Positions 41,574-50,443 are shown, counted from the stretch's first letter. The stretch: 64,000 nucleotides of DNA from VAZQ01 sp036557665 (GCA_036557665.1 DATBHG010000064.1:62001-126000), one strand, 5' to 3'. The notes: generated from the sequence alone by a model not told the origin. Program-made: numbers and translations.

Positions 41574-43130
41574 ATGGTGCGGGTACAATTCTGGGGAACT
41601 CGTGGGTCGATCGCCACGCCGGGGTCGAATACGGGTCGCTACGGCGGCAATACGTCTTGCATTGAGGTGCGCTCGGCGAGAGGAACGCTCGTCGTCATCG
41701 ATTGCGGAACGGGTGGGCGCTCGCTCGCTCAGAACCTTATGGCTGATGATGGGGCCCGCCGCGGGACCATTCTGATCAGCCACACCCATTGGGATCACAT
41801 CCAAGGCATCCCGTTCTTTGATCCGCTCTACGTGCCCGGGAATGAATGGCACCTCTACGGTCCGACAGGTTTGCGAGAATCCTTGCGCGACGCTCTGGCC
41901 GCGCAGATGCAGTACCTTTACTTTCCCGTTTCGCTCGAGCAGTGCGCAGCGCGCATCCACTATCACGACCTTGTCGAGGGTAGTTTTACCATCAATGATA
42001 TCAGAGTCACGGCGCGGTATTTGAATCATCCCGCGCTCACGCTTGGTTATCGCCTGCAGGTCGATGGGGCTACTCTGGTCTACGCGTGCGATCACGAGCC
42101 TTATTCGCGCCTTCTGGGGCTCGGCGAAGGGCGGATTGCCGGCGAAGATCTGCGCCACGCCGAGTTCATTCGGGGGGCTGATCTCCTCATCCACGACGCG
42201 CAATACACCACGCAGGAATATCCGCATAAGATGGGTTGGGGGCATAGTCCGGTCGAATACGTCGTAAAGCTCGCCGAGCACGCAAAGGTGAAAACAGTTG
42301 CGCTCACACATCATGATCCGTGCCGCGACGATGATGCCATCGAGGATCTGATGGAATCCGTCCGACAAGCCACTTCGGTGGATATTTTTGCTGCCCGCGA
42401 GGGAAGAGTTGTGGAGGTCAAGGCGCCTTCCGACAACGCAATCGTGGCTGTCAGTGGAGAATTGGCCGAGATACCGGCAGAGCGGAAGCTTGCTTCACCA
42501 GTCGTGTTGGTTATGATCACACACCAGCGCATGTCGGCAGCAGTCTTCGATGCCCTTCGAGCCGAGAGGATCTGTCCGCAATGGTTGGAACACATCGATG
42601 CCAGGGCACTCTCGGTTGCGAGGGCCGCCCCCGCGCTCGCAATCATCGAGCATGACCCACCGCGAATTGACGGCATCCTCATGTGCAGTGCGCTCCGACG
42701 GCACGCACCCGAGCACCGATTGCCGGTACTCCTGGTGGCCGAGCACGAAGTCGCTGACGCCGGCGTGGCGGCTGGAGTTTCAGATTGGCTGATCAAGCCC
42801 TTCACGGCTGCTCATGCAAGGACGAAGATGCGCACATGGCTGCTGCGGAGTGCAAATAAACCGCTTAGAACCCGCAGTCATGTCTACGAAACGCGAGTGC
42901 AACCTCGCGGCCGTCCCCGCAGAGCTGGGACGCTCGAAGCTGATAAAATCGAAACGGTGGTGCGGGAACAAGCATCCGATAGAGAGCAGCCTGATATCAA
43001 CTCGGATAAGGCAGCACTGCTATGGATGTACGGCAGAGAAATCGCCGCGTTTGATACGCCGACCTTCAGTAACAATCTGGGTCGGATCATTGCCCGCGCG
43101 ACGAGCAGCATTGCGCGAAGGGCGGGTTAG
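41574..43130 (+). CDS. MBL-fold metallo-hydrolase fused to a degenerate receiver domain
   Basis: 518 residues; GGAGG lies just before the ATG. Residues 1-280 are a metallo-beta-lactamase fold: FWGTRGSIATPGSNTGRYGG and ILISHTHWDHIQG (His70, His72, Asp74, His75), then ACDHE, IHDAQYT and LTHHDP. It resembles PhnP/RNase-Z-like phosphodiesterases. Residues about 308-425 form a CheY-like receiver: VVLVMITHQRMSAAVFDALR, ALAIIEHDPPRIDGILMCSA, LPVLLVAEHEVADAGVAAGV and DWLIKPF. The acidic pocket is lost and the phospho-acceptor Asp position reads Glu359; Lys408 is kept. The last 90 residues are unassigned. The output may be controlled without phosphorylation. Confidence 0.8.
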   Translation: MVRVQFWGTRGSIATPGSNTGRYGGNTSCIEVRSARGTLVVIDCGTGGRSLAQNLMADDGARRGTILISHTHWDHIQGIPFFDPLYVPGNEWHLYGPTGLRESLRDALAAQMQYLYFPVSLEQCAARIHYHDLVEGSFTINDIRVTARYLNHPALTLGYRLQVDGATLVYACDHEPYSRLLGLGEGRIAGEDLRHAEFIRGADLLIHDAQYTTQEYPHKMGWGHSPVEYVVKLAEHAKVKTVALTHHDPCRDDDAIEDLMESVRQATSVDIFAAREGRVVEVKAPSDNAIVAVSGELAEIPAERKLASPVVLVMITHQRMSAAVFDALRAERICPQWLEHIDARALSVARAAPALAIIEHDPPRIDGILMCSALRRHAPEHRLPVLLVAEHEVADAGVAAGVSDWLIKPFTAAHARTKMRTWLLRSANKPLRTRSHVYETRVQPRGRPRRAGTLEADKIETVVREQASDREQPDINSDKAALLWMYGREIAAFDTPTFSNNLGRIIARATSSIARRAG

Positions 43131-43140
43131 ATTAGGCTAG

Positions 43141-43639
43141 CCGCACAGGGTTCGCACTCACGCAGTGTCCTGCGCGCGAGTTTTCAACGCCGCCGCAGCG
43201 CTCTCCTAACGATCCTTAAGGTACGCGCTCAACTGTTGCGCGGCTGCAACGACGGCGAGTCCCTAATCAACTTCCGGGTACATGCAGGGAACTTTCGCGA
43301 TCCCAAATAGATTTGTCTAGCCGCAATGCCTGACTTTGCGATCGATCCAGAACTGCGTGTTCGCGTGAGCCCGCTAACCGTACTGCGCCATACTACAAAG
43401 CGAAGCATTTATTCGGGAAAGGACGCTGTCAGGTACGAGCGCTGGTGCAGGGGCGGTTTGAGGACCACAGATGAGTGGAGTGTTATGGAAGCGGTGGTCC
43501 AACTGCAAATCCTGCTTGCTGCCGAAGGTCTGCTAATTGAAAGCATACCGGCTTCCGCGTCTAGCTTTTTCTCCACAACATCGACCGCGCGCCGCACGAT
43601 CGAATCGCGCATGATCTGTGCTGAACCGTGTGTCCGAGA
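43141..43639. other. Intergenic region without a convincing gene
   Basis: A 118-codon plus-strand frame (43326-43682) runs through here into the next gene but looks random (Ser/Thr/Arg-rich, no family). It contains GGAACTTTCGCGATCCC near 43290, but no CGTT follows at the spacing needed for an EcfG promoter. Promoters for the glycosyltransferase are presumably here. Confidence 0.4.
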
Positions 43640-44716
43640 ATGGCAAACAGCCCGATGCGTATCGCGCAAATTGCCCCTTTGACCGAAGCCATCCCTCCCA
43701 AGCTCTACGGAGGGACGGAGCGCGTCATTTCGTGGCTGACGGACGAGCTGGTGACGTTGGGGCATCAGGTGGTGTTGTTTGCAAGCGGCGATTCGCAAAG
43801 TTCAGCCAGGCTCCAAGCATGTTGGCCGAAGGCACTCCGTCTGGATGGCTCGGTCCGTGACCCTAATGCGCTGCACATGGCCATGTTGGAGCAAGTTAGC
43901 CGGCAGGCGCAAGATTTCGATGTGATGCACTTCCATCTCGACTACTACCCTTTCTCGCTGTTTTCACGGCAACCAACACCATTTGTCACCACCTTTCATG
44001 GTCGGCTCGATCTACCCGAGCATCAGGTAGTCTTCGCAACTTTTCCGTCCGTCCCGGCAATCTCGATCTCCGACGCGCAGCGACGGCCGGTGCCCGACGC
44101 CGGGTGGATCCGTACTATCCATCACGGCCTCCCAGAGCGGCTTCTCATGCCGCAGCCGGTCAGGCCGAATTACTTTGCTTTTCTCGGACGTATTTCGCCT
44201 GAAAAGGGTATTGACCAAGCGATCCGGATCGCCACGGGCCGCGGGGTGCCCTTGAAGATCGCGGCCAAAATCGATGCCGCCGACCGCGACTATTTCGAAT
44301 CCGAAATCCGTAAGCTGCTGGCACCGCCCGACGTTGAATACATCGGTGAAATCACTGACTCAGAAAAATCGGACTTTCTCAGTGGTGCAATCGCACTACT
44401 CGCGCCAATCGCCTGGCCCGAGCCTTTCGGACTCGTTTTGATTGAAGCAATGGCCTGCGGAACTCCTGTCATTGGGTTTAACAGGGGGTCTGTGCCCGAA
44501 ATCATCGAAGATGGATTGACCGGATTCGTCGTGGAACACGAAAACCAGGCCCTTGCCGCGGCCGACCGCGTGCCGCTGCTCTCTCGCGGTGCAATTCGGC
44601 GGCGCTTCGAGGAGCGATTCACCGCACGGCGAATGGCGCGCGAGTACCTGGCGGTCTATTCCCATCTAATCGAATTTGAGGCCAGGCGCTCCCGAAAATC
44701 CGTTGCTCGGAGATAA
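43640..44716 (+). CDS. Glycosyltransferase family 4
   Basis: 358 residues from the ATG at 43640; an ATG at 43655 (MRIAQIAPLTEAI) is equally possible. GT-B fold, retaining-type. IPPKLYGGTERVISWLTDEL is the N-terminal acceptor-side loop, AISISDAQRR and YFAFLGRISPEKGIDQAIRI begin the donor half. The E-x7-E motif region reads PEPFGLVLIEAMACGTPVIG followed by GSVPEIIEDGLTGFVV. It transfers a sugar from a nucleotide donor. Its place between the carbamoyltransferase group and the trehalose/glucosidase pair suggests a role in glycan or compatible-solute metabolism (inference). Confidence 0.85.
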   Translation: MANSPMRIAQIAPLTEAIPPKLYGGTERVISWLTDELVTLGHQVVLFASGDSQSSARLQACWPKALRLDGSVRDPNALHMAMLEQVSRQAQDFDVMHFHLDYYPFSLFSRQPTPFVTTFHGRLDLPEHQVVFATFPSVPAISISDAQRRPVPDAGWIRTIHHGLPERLLMPQPVRPNYFAFLGRISPEKGIDQAIRIATGRGVPLKIAAKIDAADRDYFESEIRKLLAPPDVEYIGEITDSEKSDFLSGAIALLAPIAWPEPFGLVLIEAMACGTPVIGFNRGSVPEIIEDGLTGFVVEHENQALAAADRVPLLSRGAIRRRFEERFTARRMAREYLAVYSHLIEFEARRSRKSVARR

Positions 44717-45078
44717 GGCTTTCGACAAGGTTTGCGATTCGCCGTCTTTGCTGCATGAGTCTGCAATTTTCATGCTTGCGGCGCGACCGCTCGGGGCGCT
44801 GGCTATCGCGTAAGCGATTTGGTGCTATGAACGGCCTTGGAGTTAAGCGGACTACCCGCCGAGTTCCGCTCCATCAGAGCCCGCACGTTGACTGATAGTT
44901 CGGTTGGATCTGTCTGAGAGCGCTTGGACGATCCGCACTCCCGGTCCTCCCTTTCAGGGAGGTCAAACTGGGACGGTCCGACTGACTAGGGGCTTAAGGG
45001 CGATGACTTCTGGAACCCGGTCCGTTTGGCGACGTTACTTTCGGAAACTTTCTGAAGCCGCAGCAAAATCGCGTCGCT
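44717..45078. other. Intergenic region upstream of the trehalose synthase gene
   Basis: No protein-like frame. It contains a perfect hairpin CCTCCCT-ttc-AGGGAGG at 44946-44962 with no T-run. It also contains the EcfG-type promoter at 45012-45036 listed separately. The rest shows nothing recognisable. Confidence 0.5.
45012..45036 (+). promoter_or_regulatory. EcfG-type general-stress promoter (GGAAC-N16-CGTT)
   Basis: GGAAC at 45012-45016 and CGTT at 45033-45036 are separated by exactly 16 bases, the consensus for the alphaproteobacterial general-stress sigma factor EcfG. The predicted transcript start falls near 45043, 36 bases before the trehalose synthase ATG. Trehalose synthesis is a classic target of that regulon, which supports the call. 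Confidence 0.75.
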
Positions 45079-46770
45079 ATGATAAACGACCTTTGGTACA
45101 AGAATGCGATCGTCTATTGCCTCTCGGTCGCTACCTATATGGACGCGAACGCCGACGGGATCGGTGATTTCCCGGGGCTGATGCGGCGGTTGGACTACCT
45201 GCACGGTCTCGGAGTAACCGCGATATGGCTGATGCCCTTTCAGCCGTCTCCGGGCAAGGACGACGGTTACGACATCTCCGACTATTACGGCGTCAACCCC
45301 GCTTACGGCACGATCGGCGATTTCGTGGAATTCACTCACGCTGCGAAGCAGCGGGGCATTCGGGTGGTCATGGATCTGGTGGTTAATCACACGTCGGATC
45401 AGCATCCCTGGTTTCGCGAGGCGCGCTCCGATCCAAAGTCGCAATACCGGGACTGGTATATCTGGTCCGACCGAAAGCCGCCCAATGCCGCGAAGGGAAT
45501 GGTGTTTCCCGGCGTGCAGAGATCAACCTGGAGCTACGATCGCGAGGCCAGATCCTGGTACTTTCACCGATTCTACCATTTTCAGCCCGACCTCAATACT
45601 TCCAACCCGAAGGTCCAGGCCGAGATCTTGAAGATCATGGGGTTTTGGATCCAGCTCGGAGTCTCCGGCTTTCGCATGGACGCGGTGCCTTTCGTCATCT
45701 CGACCAAGGGACCGAACGTAAGACGACCGGTCGAGCAATATGACATGCTGCGCCGCTTTCGTGAGTTTCTGCAATGGCGGCAGGGCGACGCGATCATCTT
45801 GGCGGAGGCCAACGTGCTTCCGGGAACCGACATGGAATATTTTGGCGATGCCGGCGACCGCATGCACATGATCTTCAACTTTCAGGTCAACCAGACCCTG
45901 TTCTATGCGTTGGCCTGCGCCGATCGCCAACCGCTCGTGAAAGCGCTTCACGCGACGCGGCCCCGGCCCGCCACTGCGCAATGGGGAATGTTCTTGCGCA
46001 ATCACGATGAGCTCGATCTGGGCCGCCTCACCCAAGAGCAACGCCAAAAGGTATTCGAAGCCTTCGGACCATCGAAGGACATGCAGCTCTACGATCGCGG
46101 CATCCGGCGGCGGCTTGCGCCGATGCTCAACGGAGATCGGCGCCGGGTCGAGCTTGCGTACAGCTTGATGTTCACGCTGCCGGGCACCCCCATCATCCGT
46201 TACGGAGACGAGCTTGGCATGGGCGACAATCTCGATCTCCCGGAGCGGGTTTGCGCGCGTACCCCCATGCAGTGGTCGACCGAGCCACATGCAGGTTTCA
46301 CCAAGAGCGGGAAGCCGGTGGTTCCCGTCATCGAAGCCGGCCCGTACGGCTATGGGCACGTCAACGCCGCGGCGCAGCGGCGCGAGCCGACCTCGATGCT
46401 CAATTGGACCGAGCGGATCATTCGCATGCGCAAGGAAGTGCCGGAAATCGGCTGGGGCGACTTCGAGGTGATCGACACGCCCGACCGCGCTGTGCTCATA
46501 CTGCGCTATGACTGGCGCAACAATTCCGCGCTGTTCGTGCACAACCTCGACAACAAGCCGCGTGAGGTGAGCTTCGCAGCAGCAAGGCGCGACGATAGCC
46601 GGTCCGGGCTGCTGGTCAATCTGCTCGGCGATGCTCACAGCCGAGCGGGCGAGGACGGGAAGCATCATCTCCTGATCGAGGCTTACGGATACCGCTGGTT
46701 CCGCGTAGGCGGCCTGGACTATCTGCTGAAGCGCAGCGACATCGACGTCGGAAGCGGCAGGGCACGCTAA
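45079..46770 (+). CDS. treS: Trehalose synthase-like GH13 (maltose alpha-D-glucosyltransferase)
   Basis: 563 residues. GH13 blocks are all present: GVTAIWLMPFQPSPGKDDGY, VVMDLVVNHTSDQHPWF, the nucleophile Asp in GVSGFRMDAVPF, the acid/base Glu in AIILAEANV and the third acid in LRNHDELDL. PGTPIIRYGDELGMGDNLDL and RTPMQWS follow. The order and the AEANV/NHDELD variants point to the TreS branch (maltose to trehalose) rather than alpha-amylase. A short C-terminal beta domain is present, but there is no fused maltokinase. It is the first gene of a pair with an alpha-glucosidase, 7 bases apart, behind an EcfG promoter. Confidence 0.85.
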   Translation: MINDLWYKNAIVYCLSVATYMDANADGIGDFPGLMRRLDYLHGLGVTAIWLMPFQPSPGKDDGYDISDYYGVNPAYGTIGDFVEFTHAAKQRGIRVVMDLVVNHTSDQHPWFREARSDPKSQYRDWYIWSDRKPPNAAKGMVFPGVQRSTWSYDREARSWYFHRFYHFQPDLNTSNPKVQAEILKIMGFWIQLGVSGFRMDAVPFVISTKGPNVRRPVEQYDMLRRFREFLQWRQGDAIILAEANVLPGTDMEYFGDAGDRMHMIFNFQVNQTLFYALACADRQPLVKALHATRPRPATAQWGMFLRNHDELDLGRLTQEQRQKVFEAFGPSKDMQLYDRGIRRRLAPMLNGDRRRVELAYSLMFTLPGTPIIRYGDELGMGDNLDLPERVCARTPMQWSTEPHAGFTKSGKPVVPVIEAGPYGYGHVNAAAQRREPTSMLNWTERIIRMRKEVPEIGWGDFEVIDTPDRAVLILRYDWRNNSALFVHNLDNKPREVSFAAARRDDSRSGLLVNLLGDAHSRAGEDGKHHLLIEAYGYRWFRVGGLDYLLKRSDIDVGSGRAR

Positions 46771-46777
46771 TTCAGCC

Positions 46778-48376
46778 ATGCCCGATGCGCCGTGGTGGCA
46801 GTCCGCCGTCATCTATCAGATCTATCCGCGGTCGTTTCAGGACACCAACGACGATGGCGTCGGAGACCTGCGTGGGATCCTGCAGCGGCTCGGATATCTC
46901 GCCGAGCTCGGGGTCGATGCCATATGGATCTCTCCGATCTTTCCGTCCCCGATGGCGGATTTCGGCTACGACGTATCCAACTATGTCGACATCGATCCCC
47001 TGTTCGGGACGCTCGCGGACTTTGACGAGCTATTGGCCGCCGCGCACGGCCATGGCATGAAGGTCCTTCTCGATTTCGTTCCTAATCACACGTCCGATCA
47101 ACATCCGTGGTTTGTGGAAAGCCGGAGCTCACGCGACAATCCACGGAGGAGCTGGTATCTTTGGCGCCGTCCCGGGCCGAACGGCGGCGTGCCCAACAAC
47201 TGGCTGTCGCAGCTCGGCGGAGCGGCCTGGAAGCTCGATCCCTTGACCGGCGAATATTATTACCACGCTTTTCTCGAGCAGCAGCCGGACCTGAATTGGC
47301 GCAATCCGCAGGTGCGCGGGGCCATGTACGATGTCATGCGGTTTTGGCTCCGGCGCGGCGTCGATGGTTTCCGCGTCGATGTGCTCTGGCATCTGATCAA
47401 GGACGACCGATTCCGCGACAACCCGCCCAATCCGGATTTCGCTCAGGGCATGTCCCCGCACCAGGCCCTGCTTCCGCTCTACACCACCGATCGTCCGGAG
47501 ATGGAGGAGGTTCTCGCCGAGATGCGAGGCGTGGTCGACGAGCTCGGGGATCGTCTTCTGATCGGCGAGATCTACCTGCCGATCGAGCGCTTGGTGAAAT
47601 ACTACGGCCGCGATCTCAGGGGCGCTCATTTGCCGTTCAATTTTTCGCTGCTCAGCACGTCGTGGCATGCCGGCGCCATCGCGAAGCTGATCGCGGAATA
47701 TGAAGCCGCGCTGCCTCCCGGAGGCTGGCCGAGCTGGGTGCTGGGCAATCACGACCGCCCGCGCATTGCCGGGCGGGTCGGTCGCGATCAGGCGCGCATC
47801 GCCGCGATGCTCCTCCTCACCCTGCGTGGCACTCCCACCATCTACTACGGTGATGAGATCGGGATGGAGCAGGTGGCGATTGCGCCGGAGCGCGTGCGCG
47901 ATCCATTTCAGAGGAACGTCCCGGGCCTGCCCGTGGGACGTGACGGCTGCCGTACCCCCATGCAATGGAACGGCAGCGCTCGTGCCGGATTCTCCCGGGT
48001 CGAGCCATGGTTGCCGCAGCCGCAGGATTTCCGGCATGCCAATGTTGCGGATCAACGCGCCGACCCCACCTCGATCTACAACCTCCATCGCAAGCTCATC
48101 GCGTTGCGCCGGTCCCGGCCGGCGCTCACGCGCGGGAGCTATCGCGCCGTCCACTGCGAGCTGTCGAGCGACGACCTGCTGCTCTTTGTCCGCGAGCACG
48201 CAGGAGACCGTATCCTCGTTGCGCTCAATTTCGGAGCTGAGCCGGCGACTGCCAATCTGCAAGGCGAGGTTTTGCGGGGGCGCCTTTTGCTGTCACATCT
48301 CGACCGTGAGGGTGATGAGCTGCGAGGCGCTCTCAGGTTGGGTCCGAACGAAGGGATGGTGATAGCTTTATCCTGA
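46778..48376 (+). CDS. Alpha-glucosidase (GH13, oligo-1,6-glucosidase-like)
   Basis: 532 residues. WWQSAVIYQIYPRSFQDTND is the classic GH13_23/30 N-terminus. Catalytic residues are in GVDGFRVDVLW (Asp nucleophile), LLIGEIYLPIERL (Glu) and VLGNHDRPRIAGR (Asp). GTPTIYYGDEIGMEQVAIAP and CRTPMQWNGSARAGFS complete the pattern. It hydrolyses terminal alpha-glucosides, maltose, sucrose or trehalose-type sugars in the cytoplasm (no signal peptide). It starts 7 bases after the trehalose synthase stop, so the two are co-transcribed. It could supply glucose or act as a transglucosidase. Confidence 0.88.
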   Translation: MPDAPWWQSAVIYQIYPRSFQDTNDDGVGDLRGILQRLGYLAELGVDAIWISPIFPSPMADFGYDVSNYVDIDPLFGTLADFDELLAAAHGHGMKVLLDFVPNHTSDQHPWFVESRSSRDNPRRSWYLWRRPGPNGGVPNNWLSQLGGAAWKLDPLTGEYYYHAFLEQQPDLNWRNPQVRGAMYDVMRFWLRRGVDGFRVDVLWHLIKDDRFRDNPPNPDFAQGMSPHQALLPLYTTDRPEMEEVLAEMRGVVDELGDRLLIGEIYLPIERLVKYYGRDLRGAHLPFNFSLLSTSWHAGAIAKLIAEYEAALPPGGWPSWVLGNHDRPRIAGRVGRDQARIAAMLLLTLRGTPTIYYGDEIGMEQVAIAPERVRDPFQRNVPGLPVGRDGCRTPMQWNGSARAGFSRVEPWLPQPQDFRHANVADQRADPTSIYNLHRKLIALRRSRPALTRGSYRAVHCELSSDDLLLFVREHAGDRILVALNFGAEPATANLQGEVLRGRLLLSHLDREGDELRGALRLGPNEGMVIALS

Positions 48377-48753
48377 TCGTCGGGGGACAAATATCTGATT
48401 TCCGATCTCAGGTCCTTCGACTTTTTTCGATGAAGACTTCCCCCTGGGACGGATAAATGATCTCGCGATGGAGCCTCGCATCTGTCGCGGATCGCCTCGG
48501 CGATCCCGCACAGCGAAGGCATGGCGTAGAAGGCATGGCGTATAAGCCGCCATGCGGTGAAATCGCGATGCGCTCGCGGATGGGGCGGATGGGGTCGATC
48601 AAGTGACGGTACGAGACAGCATAACCCGGACCCGAGTGAGCCGACCGCCTCGGCCCCCAGGAACGAGAAATCGTGTAGCCCTTTTGCCTCCATGGGCAGA
48701 TGAGAATAGGCATGCTGTCCCGCCTTCCGCATCAGCGCAGTCAGGAGATGATA
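48377..48753 (-). other. Intergenic region with possible decayed coding sequence and a tandem duplication
   Basis: On the minus strand one frame reads GYAVSYRHLIDPIRPIRERI then AISPHGGLYAMPS. A different frame continues in register with LCGIAEAIRDRCEAPSRDHL. The break falls at a perfect 14-base tandem duplication, GAAGGCATGGCGTA at 48515-48528 and 48529-48542. Removing one copy joins the two frames. This looks like a gene fragment disabled by a small duplication, but no family was recognised. Confidence 0.35.
48515..48542. repeat. 14-base perfect tandem duplication
   Basis: GAAGGCATGGCGTA is repeated head to tail with no spacer. Its length, 14, shifts any overlapping reading frame by two. 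See the surrounding intergenic entry for the frame it appears to break. Confidence 0.8.
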
Positions 48754-49704
48754 ATGAAGCTCGCCATACCGGACATGATCTCCAACTCGTATTTTCCCGC
48801 GATCGCCGCCATCGAGCTCGGGCTGTTCAAGCGTGAAGGGCTCGATGTAGAGCTCGAGCTCATCTACCCGGTGAACAAGTCCTACGCGGCGCTGCGCGAG
48901 GGCGCGGTCGATTTCGTCGGAGGCTCCGCGCATTCCGCATTGTCGGCCTTCCCACGCTGGCAGGGCGCCAAGCTCCTCTGCGCCCAGGGGCAAGGGATGT
49001 ACTGGTTCCTGGTGATGCACCGCGACCTCGGCGGCAAGCGCGGCGATGTCGAGGTCGTAAAGGGACGCAGGATCGGCGCTGCGCCGTGGGTCGATCTCGG
49101 GCTGCGACGGCTGCTGATCGAGGCCGGCATCGACCTCGAGCGCGACAAGGTCACCATCGCGCCGGTGCCAGGCGCCCAGGGCGCCGGGATCAATTTCGGG
49201 GTGACCGCGGCGAGGGCATTGGAGGATCGCAAGATCGACGGCTTCTGGGCGAACGGCATGGGGACGGAGGTGGCGGTGCGCCGAGGCGCCGGCACGGTCG
49301 TCCTGGATGTCCGTCGCGGCGACGGTCCGAAGCCGTGCTTCAATTACACCATGGCCTCGATAGCGACGACGGAGCAGCTGATCGAGCGCTCGCCGGATGC
49401 GGCCGCCGGCGCCGTGCGCGCGATCGTGAGCACGCACGCGGCGTTGAAGGAGGATCCCGCGCTCGCGACCCAGATCGGCCGCAAGCTTTTTCCGCCGTCC
49501 GAGGCTGAGCTCATTGCCGACCTCATCCGTCGCGACCTTCCTTATTACGATGCATCCATCTCCCCGACGTTCGTCGCCGGCATGAACCAGTTTTGCCGCG
49601 ACGCCGGCATTCTCACCGGCGAGGCGGCCTATGAGGACGTCGTCGCTACTCAGCTCGCGCCGCCGGGGAAGCAACCGCAGGGTGGGCGAGGCGTGTCGGG
49701 CTGA
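48754..49704 (+). CDS. NMT1/SsuA-type substrate-binding protein without a signal peptide
   Basis: 316 residues from the ATG at 48754, with AGGAG 7 bases upstream. The body is a periplasmic-binding-protein-2 fold of the NMT1 type: AAIELGLFKREGLDVELELI, AALREGAVDFVGGSAHSALS, KGRRIGAAPWVDLGLRRLL and DLIRRDLPYYDASISPTF. The protein begins directly with the first beta-strand (MKLAIPDMISNSYFPAIAAI), so no export signal is visible at this start. The upstream frame adds only 18 residues that are not signal-like either. It may be cytoplasmic, like some regulatory or biosynthetic THI5 relatives. It stands alone, without ABC partners on its strand. Confidence 0.8.
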   Translation: MKLAIPDMISNSYFPAIAAIELGLFKREGLDVELELIYPVNKSYAALREGAVDFVGGSAHSALSAFPRWQGAKLLCAQGQGMYWFLVMHRDLGGKRGDVEVVKGRRIGAAPWVDLGLRRLLIEAGIDLERDKVTIAPVPGAQGAGINFGVTAARALEDRKIDGFWANGMGTEVAVRRGAGTVVLDVRRGDGPKPCFNYTMASIATTEQLIERSPDAAAGAVRAIVSTHAALKEDPALATQIGRKLFPPSEAELIADLIRRDLPYYDASISPTFVAGMNQFCRDAGILTGEAAYEDVVATQLAPPGKQPQGGRGVSG

Positions 49705-49771
49705 GCGGGCGCAAAAGCTGCGGCTCGTGACGGCAAGCGGGCGCAACTCTCGAACCGGCAGGCCCAGTCGC

Positions 49772-49796
49772 GGAACGAATTGCGCAATGCAGGGTT
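49772..49796 (+). promoter_or_regulatory. Probable EcfG-type promoter (GGAAC-N17-GTT)
   Basis: GGAAC at 49772-49776 is followed after 17 bases by GTT at 49794-49796. The base before GTT is G rather than the preferred C. Spacing equals that of the consensus. It lies 69 bases upstream of the secreted-protein ATG at 49865. It is weaker than the sites at 45012 and 58464. Confidence 0.5.
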
Positions 49797-49864
49797 AGCG
49801 GCCTGAGCTCGCCGGTTGCGGGGACGCGGCCGTGTTGCGCTCAATTCAAAAATGGAGAACGGAT

Positions 49865-50443
49865 ATGCCGAGGTTGAAATTCCTGGCAGGGTGCCTTGCC
49901 CTTTTGACCACGACCTTGCCGGCTTCGGCGCAAAGCAACGGCACCGGCGCAGCGGGACAGCTGAGCGTGCCGAGTGCACAAAATTCCGGCGCTGGCCTTC
50001 CCGGTCAGCATGACACGCAAAGTGGTCCAGCCGCCAAGCCGATGGAGCCGGGGATGAATGTAACGAAGGGACACAACGAAACGGTTCGCGAGCAGGATGC
50101 AGCCAAGATTCCGGGGTTACCGGGGAACAAGAGTGGGCCGGCAGTCCACCCGCAGTCCGGCTCGATGTCTGGCCAGGCTCCCGTTCAGAACGGCCTGCGG
50201 TCGGTTCAGCAAAAAGTGCGTCAAAACCTCGAGCAGGCCGGCTTCACCGATATCCAGCTGATGCCAAGCTCCTTTCTCGTGCGCGCAAAGGACAGAGACG
50301 GCAATCCGGTCATGATGGTCATCAACCCGGATTCCATCACCGAGATGACGATCAACGGCCAGGGCGCAGGAAAAGGCGCAGGAAAAACAACCGGCCAGGG
50401 AGCCCAGACCCAGCCGAATGCTCCTTCGGGAGCGCCGCGATAG
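49865..50443 (+). CDS. Secreted hypothetical protein with a PepSY-like segment
   Basis: 192 residues from the ATG at 49865; GGAG lies 8 bases upstream. Signal peptide MPRLKFLAGCLALLTTTLPA ends SAQ. The middle is Gly/Ser/Pro-rich and probably disordered. A small folded region (residues about 115-160) reads VQQKVRQNLEQAGFTDIQLM then SSFLVRAKDRDGNPVMMVIN, typical of an uncharacterised PepSY-like periplasmic domain common in Bradyrhizobium. The C-terminal tail is Gly/Lys/Gln-rich. The function is unknown; a stress-linked envelope role is possible given the promoter. Confidence 0.65.
   Translation: MPRLKFLAGCLALLTTTLPASAQSNGTGAAGQLSVPSAQNSGAGLPGQHDTQSGPAAKPMEPGMNVTKGHNETVREQDAAKIPGLPGNKSGPAVHPQSGSMSGQAPVQNGLRSVQQKVRQNLEQAGFTDIQLMPSSFLVRAKDRDGNPVMMVINPDSITEMTINGQGAGKGAGKTTGQGAQTQPNAPSGAPR

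Noticed and set aside
41358..42368. Minus-strand open frame of 336 codons
   Set aside because: Antisense to the metallo-hydrolase, whose HxHxDH motif is unambiguous.
43326..43682. 118-codon plus-strand frame before the glycosyltransferase
   Set aside because: No family, random-looking composition, and it overlaps the glycosyltransferase start in another frame.
48408..48713. SYRHLI in the translated gap as an IS21 transposase trace
   Set aside because: The resemblance to SYRHVIH of IstA does not continue beyond a few residues, and no istB or terminal repeats are present.
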